From assembly GCF_022179765.1 (NCBI RefSeq), contig NZ_BPRE01000007.1:62001-126000 (forward strand): a stretch of 64,000 nucleotides of DNA, read 5' to 3'. Numbering within the stretch: position 1 is the first letter of the stretch; each line of letters begins with the position of its first letter. The position numbers and the translations under genes were made by a program. The notes below the pieces were generated by a model. It worked only from the letters and a program-made list of their open reading frames with translations, did not search any database and was not told the DNA's origin. Positions 18,330-26,224 of the stretch are shown in pieces. The stretch is from Methylorubrum suomiense (GTDB lineage: Bacteria; Pseudomonadota; Alphaproteobacteria; Rhizobiales; Beijerinckiaceae).

Positions 18330-19150
18330 AACCGGCGAACGTCGCTGAGTTCGAGTCGAGTCCCGAACGAATTCTGACGATGGCGGCGGGCGCCGATCTC
18401 ACCGTCAGCTTGCCCTTCGAGAAGGGGCAATTAGGCTCTTTGACGCCCGCCCGCCTGCGCGATGCCGCGCGTGCCTATGTGCCGGTGCCGAGCATCATCT
18501 TCCCGGCCTTCCATCCGGATATCGTCTACATCAGCAACAAGGGCCGCAATTTCGGTTCGCCGATGGGTGATTACCATTCGGCACTGATCGTCTACGGTTT
18601 CGCCTGCGGCTACTCGGCGCGCGAGATCGTCTCGCTGTTCCGGGCCGAGGTGTTCGCCAAGATCGGCTATCTCGACGGCTGGTTCGGCGCGCGCGACTCG
18701 CTCCTGGCGATGAGCCGAGCGCATGGCTTTGAACTCGGGCGCCTGTTCGCCGGCTGGATGCGGCGCGGCTGCTTCATGCACACGGTCAACCATCCGAAGC
18801 TGTTCGTGATGGAGGATCTCGCCCGCGAAGCTCTGGCACGGGCCGATATTCCGGCCCGCCCGGTTCGCTGCGAGGAGGTCCTCACTGATCCGCTGAGCGG
18901 CATCGTCTGGCCGGTCTATCCGGAGATCGCGGCGCGATACGGGCTCACCGGTGGGACCACCTTCAAACCGCCGGCCGGCGGCTTCGATTTCCTCTTGGAT
19001 GCCATTCGCTGCTTCGATCTACAGGCAATGGTCGAGGGTTCGCTCGCGCATTATGCCCCGGCACCGAAAATCGCGCAGCATTGCGACCGGGTGCGGGGCT
19101 GGCTCGACAACGCGGAGATGCGGGCGGTGCTGCAGCCGGTGGCGGGCTGA
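18230..19150 (+). CDS. WcbI-family polysaccharide biosynthesis putative acetyltransferase
   Basis: From a GTG at 18230, with GGGAG upstream, the 306-residue product opens with 'RILVVGHNCQVAVLGGCFRFLAPDAEV' and shows 'TVSLPFEKGQ', 'VPSIIFPAFHPDIVYI' and 'SALIVYGFACGYSAREIVSLF'. These are the marks of the WcbI family, named from a Burkholderia capsule locus and proposed to act on acyl-CoA/acetyl groups of a polysaccharide. A longer in-frame upstream extension lies wholly inside the GSCFA gene and is rejected. The 3' end is 4 bases from the convergent moaA stop. The acetyltransferase role is inferred from the family. Confidence 0.8.
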   Translation: MARRILVVGHNCQVAVLGGCFRFLAPDAEVATVEPANVAEFESSPERILTMAAGADLTVSLPFEKGQLGSLTPARLRDAARAYVPVPSIIFPAFHPDIVYISNKGRNFGSPMGDYHSALIVYGFACGYSAREIVSLFRAEVFAKIGYLDGWFGARDSLLAMSRAHGFELGRLFAGWMRRGCFMHTVNHPKLFVMEDLAREALARADIPARPVRCEEVLTDPLSGIVWPVYPEIAARYGLTGGTTFKPPAGGFDFLLDAIRCFDLQAMVEGSLAHYAPAPKIAQHCDRVRGWLDNAEMRAVLQPVAG

Positions 19151-19154
19151 AAGC

Positions 19155-20222
19155 TCAGCCCCCCGTCACGCTCATATGGCGCGGAACGGCTGCCGGGCGG
19201 GCGCGCTCGATGACAAAATCGTGCCCCTTCGGCTTGCGCGAGATCGCCTCGATCACGGCCCGGGTGACGAGGGCGTCGTCCGGCGAGGCGCGCAGGGCCG
19301 CACGCAGGTCGGCGGCATCCTCCTGTCCGAGGCACATGTAGAGCTTGCCGGTGCAGGTGAGGCGCACGCGGTTGCAGCTCTCGCAGAAATTATGGGTCAA
19401 CGGCGTGATGAAGCCGAGCCGCCCGCCGGTCTCCTCGACGCGGACATAGCGAGCCGGGCCACCGGTACGGTCCGGCAGCGGCGTCAGGGTGAAGCGCTCT
19501 TCCAACCGCGCGCGGGCGACCGAGAGCGGCAGGAACTGATCGGTCCGGTCGCCGTCGATCTCGCCGAGCGGCATCACCTCGATCAACGTCATGTCCATGG
19601 CGCGCTCATGCGCCCAGGTCAGCATCGGCGCGATCTCGTCCTCGTTGACCCCCTTCAGGGCCACGGCGTTGAGTTTCACCTTGATACCGGCGGCGCGCGC
19701 CGCCTCGATCCCGCCGAGCACGGTAGCGAGATCACCGCGCCGGGTGATCTCGCGAAACTTCGTCGGGTCAAGCGTATCGAGCGAGACGTTGATCCGTCGC
19801 ACACCGAGATCGGCAAGCTCGGAGGCAAACCGCGCGAGCTGCGAGCCGTTCGTGGTGAGCGTCAGCTCTTCGAGAGCGCCGCTCTTGAGATGGCGCGACA
19901 GCCGTCGAAACAGCTGCATGATATCGCGCCGCACCAGGGGCTCGCCCCCGGTGATCCGCAGCTTGCGTACGCCGCGCTCGACGAAGACGCCGCAGAGCCG
20001 GTCGAGTTCTTCCAGCGTCAGCAGGTCGCGCTTGGGCAGGAACTGCATGTCCTCGGCCATGCAATAGGCACAGCGGAAGTCGCAGCGGTCGGTGACCGAA
20101 AGGCGCAGATAGGTGATCGCCCGCTGGAACGGGTCGATCAGGGGAGCCGGTCTCAGCAGCGTCGACGCCTCGTCATGGGCGGTCTCGGCGGCACGCGGCT
20201 TGTCGGCTGACAGATCCAACAT
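19155..20222 (-). CDS. moaA: GTP 3',8-cyclase, molybdenum cofactor synthesis
   Basis: A 355-residue radical-SAM enzyme. The N-terminal cluster motif is '[16 protein letters not shown]' with Cys47, Cys51 and Cys54. The C-terminal cluster motif is '[23 protein letters not shown]', specific to MoaA. The chain ends in Gly-Gly, as active MoaA proteins do. It converts GTP to 3',8-cyclo-7,8-dihydro-GTP, the first step to molybdopterin. No other moa genes are in the window. The first 30 residues before the TIM-barrel start are a species-specific extension. Confidence 0.96.
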   Translation of the reverse strand: MLDLSADKPRAAETAHDEASTLLRPAPLIDPFQRAITYLRLSVTDRCDFRCAYCMAEDMQFLPKRDLLTLEELDRLCGVFVERGVRKLRITGGEPLVRRDIMQLFRRLSRHLKSGALEELTLTTNGSQLARFASELADLGVRRINVSLDTLDPTKFREITRRGDLATVLGGIEAARAAGIKVKLNAVALKGVNEDEIAPMLTWAHERAMDMTLIEVMPLGEIDGDRTDQFLPLSVARARLEERFTLTPLPDRTGGPARYVRVEETGGRLGFITPLTHNFCESCNRVRLTCTGKLYMCLGQEDAADLRAALRASPDDALVTRAVIEAISRKPKGHDFVIERARPAAVPRHMSVTGG

Positions 20223-20308
20223 CTTCGGCCATATGAGGGTTTACGCGCCCGCCCACAACCGCGCGGGGCGTGGATCAGATACGCGAGCCAATACGTGAGA
20301 CTTGTCCC

Positions 20309-20737
20309 ATGAGCGAGCGCTGGCCCACAGAAATTCGATTGACCGGGGACAAGCGCATCCTGCGGGTGGCGTTCGACGATGGCGGGCGGTTCGATCTCCC
20401 GGCCGAATACCTGCGCGTATCCAGCCCATCGGCCGAAGTGCAAGGCCATTCGCCGGCAGAGCGCAAGGTGATCGGCGGGAAGCGCGACGTCGCCATTCTT
20501 TCGGTTGAGCCGATCGGCAACTATGCCGTCAAGCTGCATTTCGACGATATGCACGACACCGGCATCTACGGCTGGGGCTATCTTTACGATCTCGGTCGCG
20601 AATATCGAAATCGATGGGCGACCTACCTCAAGGAGCTGGACGAGCGCGGGTTGAACCGAGACCGGATTGCTGCCGCACCGGCCAAGGGCGGCCAGAGCGG
20701 GGGCGGGTGCGGCAGCGGAAACTGTGGCTGCCACTGA
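20309..20737 (+). CDS. DUF971 (gamma-butyrobetaine hydroxylase-like N-terminal domain) protein with Cys-rich tail
   Basis: The 142-residue protein has the DUF971 core: 'WPTEIRLTGDKRILRVAFDDGGRFDLPAEYLRV', 'SPAEVQGHSP'-like loop, 'AILSVEPIGNYAVKLHFDDMHDTGIYGWGYLYDLG'. The domain is found in Fe-S and molybdenum-cofactor contexts and at the N-terminus of gamma-butyrobetaine hydroxylase. The tail ends in 'GGGCGSGNCGCH', which looks metal-binding. The gene is divergent from moaA across a short intergenic region. An in-frame ATG 39 bases upstream exists; 20309 matches the usual family start. Confidence 0.82.
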   Translation: MSERWPTEIRLTGDKRILRVAFDDGGRFDLPAEYLRVSSPSAEVQGHSPAERKVIGGKRDVAILSVEPIGNYAVKLHFDDMHDTGIYGWGYLYDLGREYRNRWATYLKELDERGLNRDRIAAAPAKGGQSGGGCGSGNCGCH

Positions 20738-20746
20738 ATGGCGACC

Positions 20747-20778
20747 AGACGGGCGGAGCGGCAAAGCGCCGCCCGTCT
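20747..20778. terminator. Bidirectional hairpin between convergent genes
   Basis: An inverted repeat (AGACGGGCG with CGCCCGTCT arms) lies between the stop of the DUF971 gene and the stop of the convergent DUF2171 gene. No strong T run is present on either side, but position and stem strength fit a shared terminator. Confidence 0.55.
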
Positions 20779-20785
20779 CGAAGGG

Positions 20786-21028
20786 TCAGGCGGCGCCGGA
20801 GGTGCTCCACTCGCGCTTGACCTCATCGGCTGGCTTGTTCAGCCGCACCTGATCGCCGTCGACGGAGTCCACGAAGTCGAGCGGGATGTAATGGTGCAGG
20901 CCGCCCGCCTCGGAATCCTTCTTCGTCAGTTTGATCTCGCCTTTGTCGACGTGATCGACGGTGCCGACATGGCCGCCGTCGGACCCGACGACAGTGGCGT
21001 GCTCACGAATGGTGCTGGAATCGACCAT
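20786..21028 (-). CDS. DUF2171 domain protein
   Basis: The 80-residue protein shows the DUF2171 pattern: 'STIREHATVVGSDGGHVGTVDHVDKGEIKLTKKDSEAGGLHHYIPLDFVDSVDGDQVRLN'. It is a compact PRC-barrel-like beta protein common as multiple copies in Methylobacterium and related bacteria. There is no signal peptide, so it is probably cytoplasmic. Its biochemical role is unknown. It ends next to a shared hairpin with the DUF971 gene and stands alone, not in an operon. Confidence 0.8.
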   Translation of the reverse strand: MVDSSTIREHATVVGSDGGHVGTVDHVDKGEIKLTKKDSEAGGLHHYIPLDFVDSVDGDQVRLNKPADEVKREWSTSGAA

Positions 21029-21106
21029 GTTTCATCTCCCGTTCGGTTGCTGGCGCAACGGGAGGCGCAGGCTCGATGTTCCGGTCTCACGCAGCCGTGA
21101 AATGCA

Positions 21107-21136
21107 ATCGGGGCCGGCGTCGCCGCCAGCCCCGAT
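21107..21136 (-). terminator. Hairpin after the L,D-transpeptidase gene
   Basis: On the minus strand a GC-rich stem (ATCGGGGCTGGCG with CGCCGGCCCCGAT, one mismatch) begins 23 bases after the transpeptidase stop and is followed by TTGCATTTC. It is a likely terminator for that gene. Confidence 0.6.
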
Positions 21137-21158
21137 GTTTCGACGGCGTTGACGCGCC

Positions 21159-21821
21159 TCAGCGCTGGACGATGACGCGGGTTCCGACCTTCACCCGGGT
21201 GTAGAGATCCGCGACGTCCTCATTGGTCATGCGGATGCAGCCCGACGACACGGCGGTGCCGATCGTCTCCGGCTCGTTGGAGCCGTGGATGCGGTAGATC
21301 GTGTTGCCGAGATACATCGCGCGGGAGCCGAGCGGGTTCTCGATGCCGCCCTTCATGTAGCGCGGCAGGTCAGGACGACGGCGCAGCATCTCGGCCGGGG
21401 GACGCCAATCCGGCCATTCGCGCTTCATCGTGATGGTCTGCGCGCCGCCCCAGGTGAAGCCGGGGCGTCCGACGCCGACGCCGTAGCGCATGGCCTCCCC
21501 ACCCGGCAGGACCAAGTAGAGGCGCCGCTCGGCGGTGGAGACCACGATGGTGCCGGGGCTGTGCGGGCCGGAATACGGAATCGTCTCGCGGCTGATGGCG
21601 GTGGCCTGCGGCACGGCAGCCGCGGCCGAGCTCGGCAGCAAGGGGTCGGCGCTCGGCAGGGCCGCGTTGGCGGTCGGGACCGCCTGTGCGCGCACGCGGA
21701 CGGTCAGGACGTCGGAGAGCGGCTGGCGGGTCAGCGGGTCGATCTCGTAGGCGGCAACGGGGCCGGCCAGCGCGATCGTCGCGCAGGCAAGCCCGCTCAG
21801 GGCGGTGACGAAACGGCGCAT
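21159..21821 (-). CDS. L,D-transpeptidase (YkuD domain), exported
   Basis: The 220-residue protein has a signal peptide ('FVTALSGLACATIALAGPVAAYE'), a Pro/Ala-rich spacer, then a YkuD domain: 'IVVSTAERRLYLVLPGGEAMRYGVGVGR', 'NPLGSRAMYLG', 'YRIHGSNEPETIGTAVSSGCIRMTNEDV'. The catalytic Cys195 sits in SSGC and the partner His in HGSN. Such enzymes make 3-3 peptidoglycan cross-links or attach proteins to peptidoglycan in the periplasm. It appears monocistronic, with a hairpin downstream. Confidence 0.92.
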   Translation of the reverse strand: MRRFVTALSGLACATIALAGPVAAYEIDPLTRQPLSDVLTVRVRAQAVPTANAALPSADPLLPSSAAAAVPQATAISRETIPYSGPHSPGTIVVSTAERRLYLVLPGGEAMRYGVGVGRPGFTWGGAQTITMKREWPDWRPPAEMLRRRPDLPRYMKGGIENPLGSRAMYLGNTIYRIHGSNEPETIGTAVSSGCIRMTNEDVADLYTRVKVGTRVIVQR

Positions 21822-22433
21822 CAGGTCCTCTCGGGGACAGGCGGAATGTGCGGGAACGCGGTGAACTCAGGACGCACGATGCCGTGCGGATCATCGCCAA
21901 GGCGTAAACGCTCGCCGGTTAAAGCCAAGCTTGATTTGCACCGCACCACCGGTTCGGGGCGCCTCGTGACCGTGTGGCAACACTATGTCAGCTTGGCCGT
22001 GCGATGGGAAGGAAACCGCTCCTCGAGCGTGTCGTTCGCAGGGCTCGGCCGGACCGCGGTCCGACGAACGCCGGCTCCCTTCGTCCCTCGACCCGCTGAC
22101 CCTCCGGTCGATGGCCACTTCATCGCATCTACGAGCCGCAAGTTCGCTTAATACGATGATCGTCCGGCGCGGATCGTCGCGTCGGCTCACTCGGACCCAG
22201 CAGACCGGATCGCGCAGCGTCCGACCCCGCGACCTGAGCTTAAGGACACCGCACCATCGCCCGATCTCTCGTTGCCGCATGGGCGATACGGGCCGTCACG
22301 CTCGGCCTCGCCGCACTGCGGACCGAGGCAACCGAGAGCACCCGTCTATTCTTTCGGGTAGTCGGGGCCAGGGCTCGGACGCCCGGAGACCTAGGAGCAG
22401 ACGGCGAGCACTTCCCGATAGGCAAGGACGGGC
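21822..22433. other. Intergenic stretch of about 610 bases without a supported gene
   Basis: This lies between the transpeptidase start and the nadC stop, both on the minus strand. I see no reading frame with family features or good start context and no tRNA. It is GC-rich with several short inverted repeats. It should contain the transpeptidase promoter at its left end. Confidence 0.5.
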
Positions 22434-23294
22434 TCAGGCCGCGTCCAGCCCCAGATCGATGATCGCCGAACTATGCGTGATCCATCCGACGGAGATCAGA
22501 TCGACGCCGGAGGCAGCCACTGCGCCGACTGTGTCGCGATTGATCCGGCCCGATGCCTCGGTGATGGCGCGACCATCGACCATGGCGACAGCTCGAGTCA
22601 GGGTCTCGGGGTTCATGTTGTCGAGCAGCACGGCGTCGATCCCGACGCGCAGCGCCTCTTCGAGCTGCGCCAGCGTATCGACCTCGACCTCGATCTTCAC
22701 GAGATGCCCGGCCCGCGCGCGGGCCCGCTCGATCGCCGGCACGATGCCGCCGGCCACCGCGACGTGGTTGTCCTTGATGAGAACCGCGTCGTCGAGGCCG
22801 AAGCGGTGGTTCGAGCCCCCGCCCGCCCGCACCGCGTGCTTCTCCAAGGCCCGCAGGCCCGGCGTGGTCTTACGCGTGCAAACGATGCTGGCCTTGCCGT
22901 GCGGGCGCGCCGCGTCGACCAGGGAGGCTGTGGCGGTGGCGACGCCGCTGAGGCGGCAGAGAAGGTTCAGGGCGACGCGCTCGGCGGTGAGGACCGCGCG
23001 GGCGGGGCCGGAGAGGCGGATCACCACATCCCCAGGCACGACACGGGCCCCGTCGGGATGCTCGACCGTGACAGAGAGAGTCGGGTCGATCAGCTCGAAT
23101 GCGATCGCCGCCGCGTCGGTGCCGGCGATCACCCCGTCCTGACGCGACGCGATCACTGCCTCCATCCGCTCGGATGGGGGAACGATGGCGTCGGTGGTGA
23201 TGTCACCGGCCCGACCGAGATCCTCCAAGAGTGCGGCGCGCACCACCGGCTCGATCAGGATGCGGGGGAGCGGCAAGAGCCGATCGTCAGGCAT
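22434..23294 (-). CDS. nadC: Nicotinate-nucleotide pyrophosphorylase (carboxylating), quinolinate phosphoribosyltransferase
   Basis: The 286-residue protein has the NadC blocks 'LLEDLGRAGDITTDAIVP', 'LNLLCRLSGVATATASLVDAA', 'IVCTRKTTPGLRALEKHAVRAGGGSNHRFGLDDAVLIKDNH', 'KIEVEVDTLAQLEEAL' and 'VDLISVGWITHS'. It condenses quinolinate with PRPP to nicotinate mononucleotide and CO2. It is the last gene of nadA-nadB-nadC; its ATG at 23294 overlaps the end of nadB by 8 bases. An upstream in-frame start at 23330 would reach further into nadB and is less likely. Confidence 0.95.
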   Translation of the reverse strand: MPDDRLLPLPRILIEPVVRAALLEDLGRAGDITTDAIVPPSERMEAVIASRQDGVIAGTDAAAIAFELIDPTLSVTVEHPDGARVVPGDVVIRLSGPARAVLTAERVALNLLCRLSGVATATASLVDAARPHGKASIVCTRKTTPGLRALEKHAVRAGGGSNHRFGLDDAVLIKDNHVAVAGGIVPAIERARARAGHLVKIEVEVDTLAQLEEALRVGIDAVLLDNMNPETLTRAVAMVDGRAITEASGRINRDTVGAVAASGVDLISVGWITHSSAIIDLGLDAA

Positions 23295-24816
23295 CGGTGA
23301 ACTCCTGCTTCGCCGGCATCCCGATCGCATCGGCCTGCGTCGTCACCGCGTGGTAAGCCGGAAGCTGCTCGGGGAAATCGCTTCGCCAATGAGCGCCACG
23401 GCTCTCGCGACGGGCGAGCGCCGCCCGCGCGATCATCAGGCCGGTCTCGGCCGCGGCGCAGCCGAGGCGGGCACGGCGGTCCAACTGCTCGATCGCCGTG
23501 GAGAGACCGTTCTCATCGCGCACCACGCCGACATGCCGCTCCATCACCGAACGGACCTCGTCCGGCGCGCCCTCCCCGACCGGAAATGACGCGGGCAGCG
23601 GCGCGGGGCTGACCGGAGCATGGGCCGGAGCCGCGTCGGTGATCGCCGCGGCGATCCGGGGGGCGAAGGCGAGTGCCTCGAGGAGGGAATTGCTGGCGAG
23701 GCGGTTGGCGCCGTGCAGGCCGGTCGAGGCCACCTCACCGCAAGCCCACAGGCCGGAGACGCTGCTGCGGCCGAACGCGTCCACGAGCACGCCCCCCATG
23801 TGGTAGTGCGCCGCCGGTCGCACCGGGATCGCCTGCACCGCCGGGTCGATTCCGGCTTCGGCACAGAGCGCCGCAACGGTCGGAAACCGCGTCGGCATGA
23901 ATCGACCGAGAGCGCCGCGCGTGTCGAGATAGACCGTGCGGCCCCGAGCCAGCGCCTGGAAGATGCCGCGTGCGACGACATCGCGTGGGGCCAAGTCGCC
24001 TCCGGTCACGCCGGCCATGACGCGCTCGCCGTGCTCGTCGATCAGCGCCGCGCCCTCGCCGCGCAGGGCCTCGGTGGCAAGCGGCATCGGATCACGCCCC
24101 GAGGCGATGGCGGTCGGGTGGAACTGCACGAATTCGAGGTCGCGCAGGGCCGCGCCCGCCCGGGCCGCCGCGAGCAGGCCACGGCCGGTGGCGCCGCGGG
24201 GATTGGTGGTCGAGGCGTAGAGCCCGCCGAGCCCGCCGGTCGCGAGGACGACGGCGCGGGCGGGCAGGCGAAATGCCGCCCCGTCGCGGGCGCAGATCAC
24301 ACCCCGCACCGCCCCATCCGCGTCGCGGAGCAGATCGTGCAGGGTCGCGACGACGATTTCGACGGACGGACAGGCCTGCACGGCGCGCACCAGCCCTTGC
24401 AGCACGGTCGCTCCGGTCGAGTCGCCCCTCGCCCGCACGATGCGGCGGCGGCAATGGGCAGCCTCCAGCCCGAGGGCGAGCGCCCCGTCCGCCGCGCGGT
24501 CGAAGCCGATGCCGAGATCGATCAGCCAATCGATCAATCCGGGGCCGGCTTCCGCGACGGACAGAGCGACGTCCGTCTCGGTCAGGCCGGCGCCCGCGGC
24601 CTCGGTATCGGCGGCGTGCAGGGCTGGCGCATCGTCGTGGCCGATGGAAGCGGCGATGCCGCCCTGCGCCCAGCCGGTCGCGGTACCGAGGCCGAGGGGG
24701 GCTGCGGTAATGAGCGTGACGGGGCACGGGGCGAGCCGCAGAGCGGTCGCGAGACCGGCGACGCCGCCGCCGACCACGATCACGCGGTCGGCGGGGCTGC
24801 GGGCGACGATGCTCAT
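23287..24816 (-). CDS. nadB: L-aspartate oxidase
   Basis: A 509-residue flavoprotein of the succinate dehydrogenase/fumarate reductase family: FAD motif 'VIVVGGGVAGLATALRLA', 'GWAQGGIAASIGHDDAPALHAADT', 'FVQFHPTAIA', 'LATEALRGEGAALIDEHGERVM', 'AAHYHMGGVLVDAFGRSSVSGLWACGEVASTGLHGANRLASNSLLEAL'. It oxidises L-aspartate to iminoaspartate, the substrate of NadA. It starts in a TGATG overlap with the nadA stop and ends overlapping nadC. Confidence 0.95.
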   Translation of the reverse strand: MSIVARSPADRVIVVGGGVAGLATALRLAPCPVTLITAAPLGLGTATGWAQGGIAASIGHDDAPALHAADTEAAGAGLTETDVALSVAEAGPGLIDWLIDLGIGFDRAADGALALGLEAAHCRRRIVRARGDSTGATVLQGLVRAVQACPSVEIVVATLHDLLRDADGAVRGVICARDGAAFRLPARAVVLATGGLGGLYASTTNPRGATGRGLLAAARAGAALRDLEFVQFHPTAIASGRDPMPLATEALRGEGAALIDEHGERVMAGVTGGDLAPRDVVARGIFQALARGRTVYLDTRGALGRFMPTRFPTVAALCAEAGIDPAVQAIPVRPAAHYHMGGVLVDAFGRSSVSGLWACGEVASTGLHGANRLASNSLLEALAFAPRIAAAITDAAPAHAPVSPAPLPASFPVGEGAPDEVRSVMERHVGVVRDENGLSTAIEQLDRRARLGCAAAETGLMIARAALARRESRGAHWRSDFPEQLPAYHAVTTQADAIGMPAKQEFTDA

Positions 24817-25868
24817 CAGGCGGCCGCCGCGGCCGGTGCGGGCGAGACGGTCTTGGTCGGCTGCACGGCGAGCATCCGCTCGACGGCGAGGCGCGCCCGG
24901 TCCGCGAGAGCGGGCTCGACGGTGATCTCGTGAGTCATCGTCTCAAGAGCGTGCCGGATATTAGCGAGGCTGATCCGCTTCATGTGCGGACATAGATTGC
25001 AGGGCTTGATGAACTCGATATCCGGGTTGGCCACGGCGATGTTGTCGGCCATCGAGCACTCGGTCACGAGCACGACCTGGGCGGGACGCTTCTCGGTGAC
25101 GTAATTCATCATCATCGCGGTCGACCCCGAGAAATCGGACGCCTCGACGACCTCCGGCGGGCATTCGGGATGGGCGATCACGGTAATGCCGGGATAGCTG
25201 TCACGCACCTCGGCGATGTCGGCGGGGGTAAAGCGCTCGTGCACCTCGCAGTGGCCGGCCCAGGTGAGCATCTCGACCTCGGGAACTTGCTGCTGGACGT
25301 TGCGCGCCAGGAACTCGTCCGGAATCATCAGAACGCGCGGCACGCCCAGGGCGCGGACCACGTCCGCGGCGTTGCCCGAGGTGCAGCAGACATCGGATTC
25401 GGCCTTCACCGCGGCGGAGGTGTTCACGTAGGTGACGACCGGCACACCGGGGTAACGCACCTTTAGGGCGCGCACATCGGCGGCGGTGATCGAGTCCGCC
25501 AGCGAGCAGCCCGCGCCCATGTCCGGGATGAGCACGGTCTTGTTCGGGTTCAGGAGCTTGGCGGTTTCCGCCATGAAGTGGACGCCGGCCAGCACGATCA
25601 CGTCGGCATCGACGTTAACGGCCTCGCGTGCCAATGCCAGGCTATCGCCGACGATGTCCGCCACCGTGTGGAAGATCTCCGGCGCCTGGTAATTGTGGGC
25701 GAGTACCACGGCGTTCCGCTCGCGCTTGAGCCGCAGGATCGCTTCCACGTCGGGCGCGAGCGCCGGCCATTCCACGGCCGGTACGTGGCGGCTGACGCGC
25801 GCATACAGCTCGGGCAGCGGGAAGGCCCGGCCGACGTCCTCGCGGGGGGCGGATCCAGCCTGCAACAT
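24816..25868 (-). CDS. nadA: Quinolinate synthase A
   Basis: The 350-residue protein has the NadA triplicated fold with conserved motifs '[30 protein letters not shown]', '[30 protein letters not shown]', '[21 protein letters not shown]', 'GHCEVHERF', '[10 protein letters not shown]' and '[10 protein letters not shown]'; the Cys residues in GAGC, ECPP and CNLCPHM fit the [4Fe-4S] ligands. It condenses iminoaspartate with dihydroxyacetone phosphate to quinolinate. The ATG at 25868 has an excellent AAAGGAG site, so it is preferred to the in-frame ATG at 25898, which lies inside an operator-like palindrome. Confidence 0.95.
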   Translation of the reverse strand: MLQAGSAPREDVGRAFPLPELYARVSRHVPAVEWPALAPDVEAILRLKRERNAVVLAHNYQAPEIFHTVADIVGDSLALAREAVNVDADVIVLAGVHFMAETAKLLNPNKTVLIPDMGAGCSLADSITAADVRALKVRYPGVPVVTYVNTSAAVKAESDVCCTSGNAADVVRALGVPRVLMIPDEFLARNVQQQVPEVEMLTWAGHCEVHERFTPADIAEVRDSYPGITVIAHPECPPEVVEASDFSGSTAMMMNYVTEKRPAQVVLVTECSMADNIAVANPDIEFIKPCNLCPHMKRISLANIRHALETMTHEITVEPALADRARLAVERMLAVQPTKTVSPAPAAAAA

Positions 25869-25881
25869 CGCGGACTCCTTT

Positions 25882-25898
25882 ATGCTCAAAGTGAGCAT
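25882..25898. promoter_or_regulatory. Operator-like palindrome 1 upstream of nadABC
   Basis: A perfect 17-base palindrome, ATGCTCA-AAG-TGAGCAT, lies just upstream of the nadA ribosome binding site. Its shape matches the dyads described for NAD-biosynthesis repressors of alphaproteobacteria such as NadQ (from memory, not checked). Binding here would block transcription or translation initiation of nadABC. Confidence 0.65.
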
Positions 25899-25940
25899 TG
25901 TGCCGCCTAAGTTAGGGATCGTCCGATCCGTTGTCCAGAT

Positions 25941-25957
25941 ATGCTACGACTGAGCAT
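25941..25957. promoter_or_regulatory. Operator-like palindrome 2 upstream of nadABC
   Basis: A second copy, ATGCTAC-GAC-TGAGCAT, lies with its centre 59 bases from the first. One half-site is intact and the other degenerate (5 of 7 outer positions). Two spaced copies suggest cooperative or loop-forming control of the nad operon. Confidence 0.5.
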
Positions 25958-26178
25958 AACATTTTTGCGACGCACAAAAATCGCATGAGTGGCGGGCTTC
26001 AAACCCGCAAGGATTGTACGTGATTATGCAGGCGAGGGTTGTGTGCCCAAGGCAGCTGACAGAATATCCCAGATGAATTTCGGAAATCGAATTTTAACGA
26101 CGCGCTGACACTGTATCGGCCAGCGGACGATAGCCGCACCGAGCGTCCGACCCGAGCGGCTCATCGTCCTTTTACGAT

Positions 26179-26203
26179 CCGTCGTCCCGGCTCGACCCGG
26201 GAT
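26179..26203. repeat. Palindromic repeat copy, 5' side of the chemoreceptor gene
   Basis: The left arm CCGTCGTCCCGG is identical to the arm of the repeat at 27603-27635. The right arm is shorter (CCCGGGAT), so only a 6-7 bp stem forms. It resembles a degenerate copy of a dispersed REP-like element. Confidence 0.5.
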
Positions 26204-26224
26204 GGCGAAGTAACCGGGATTCCT

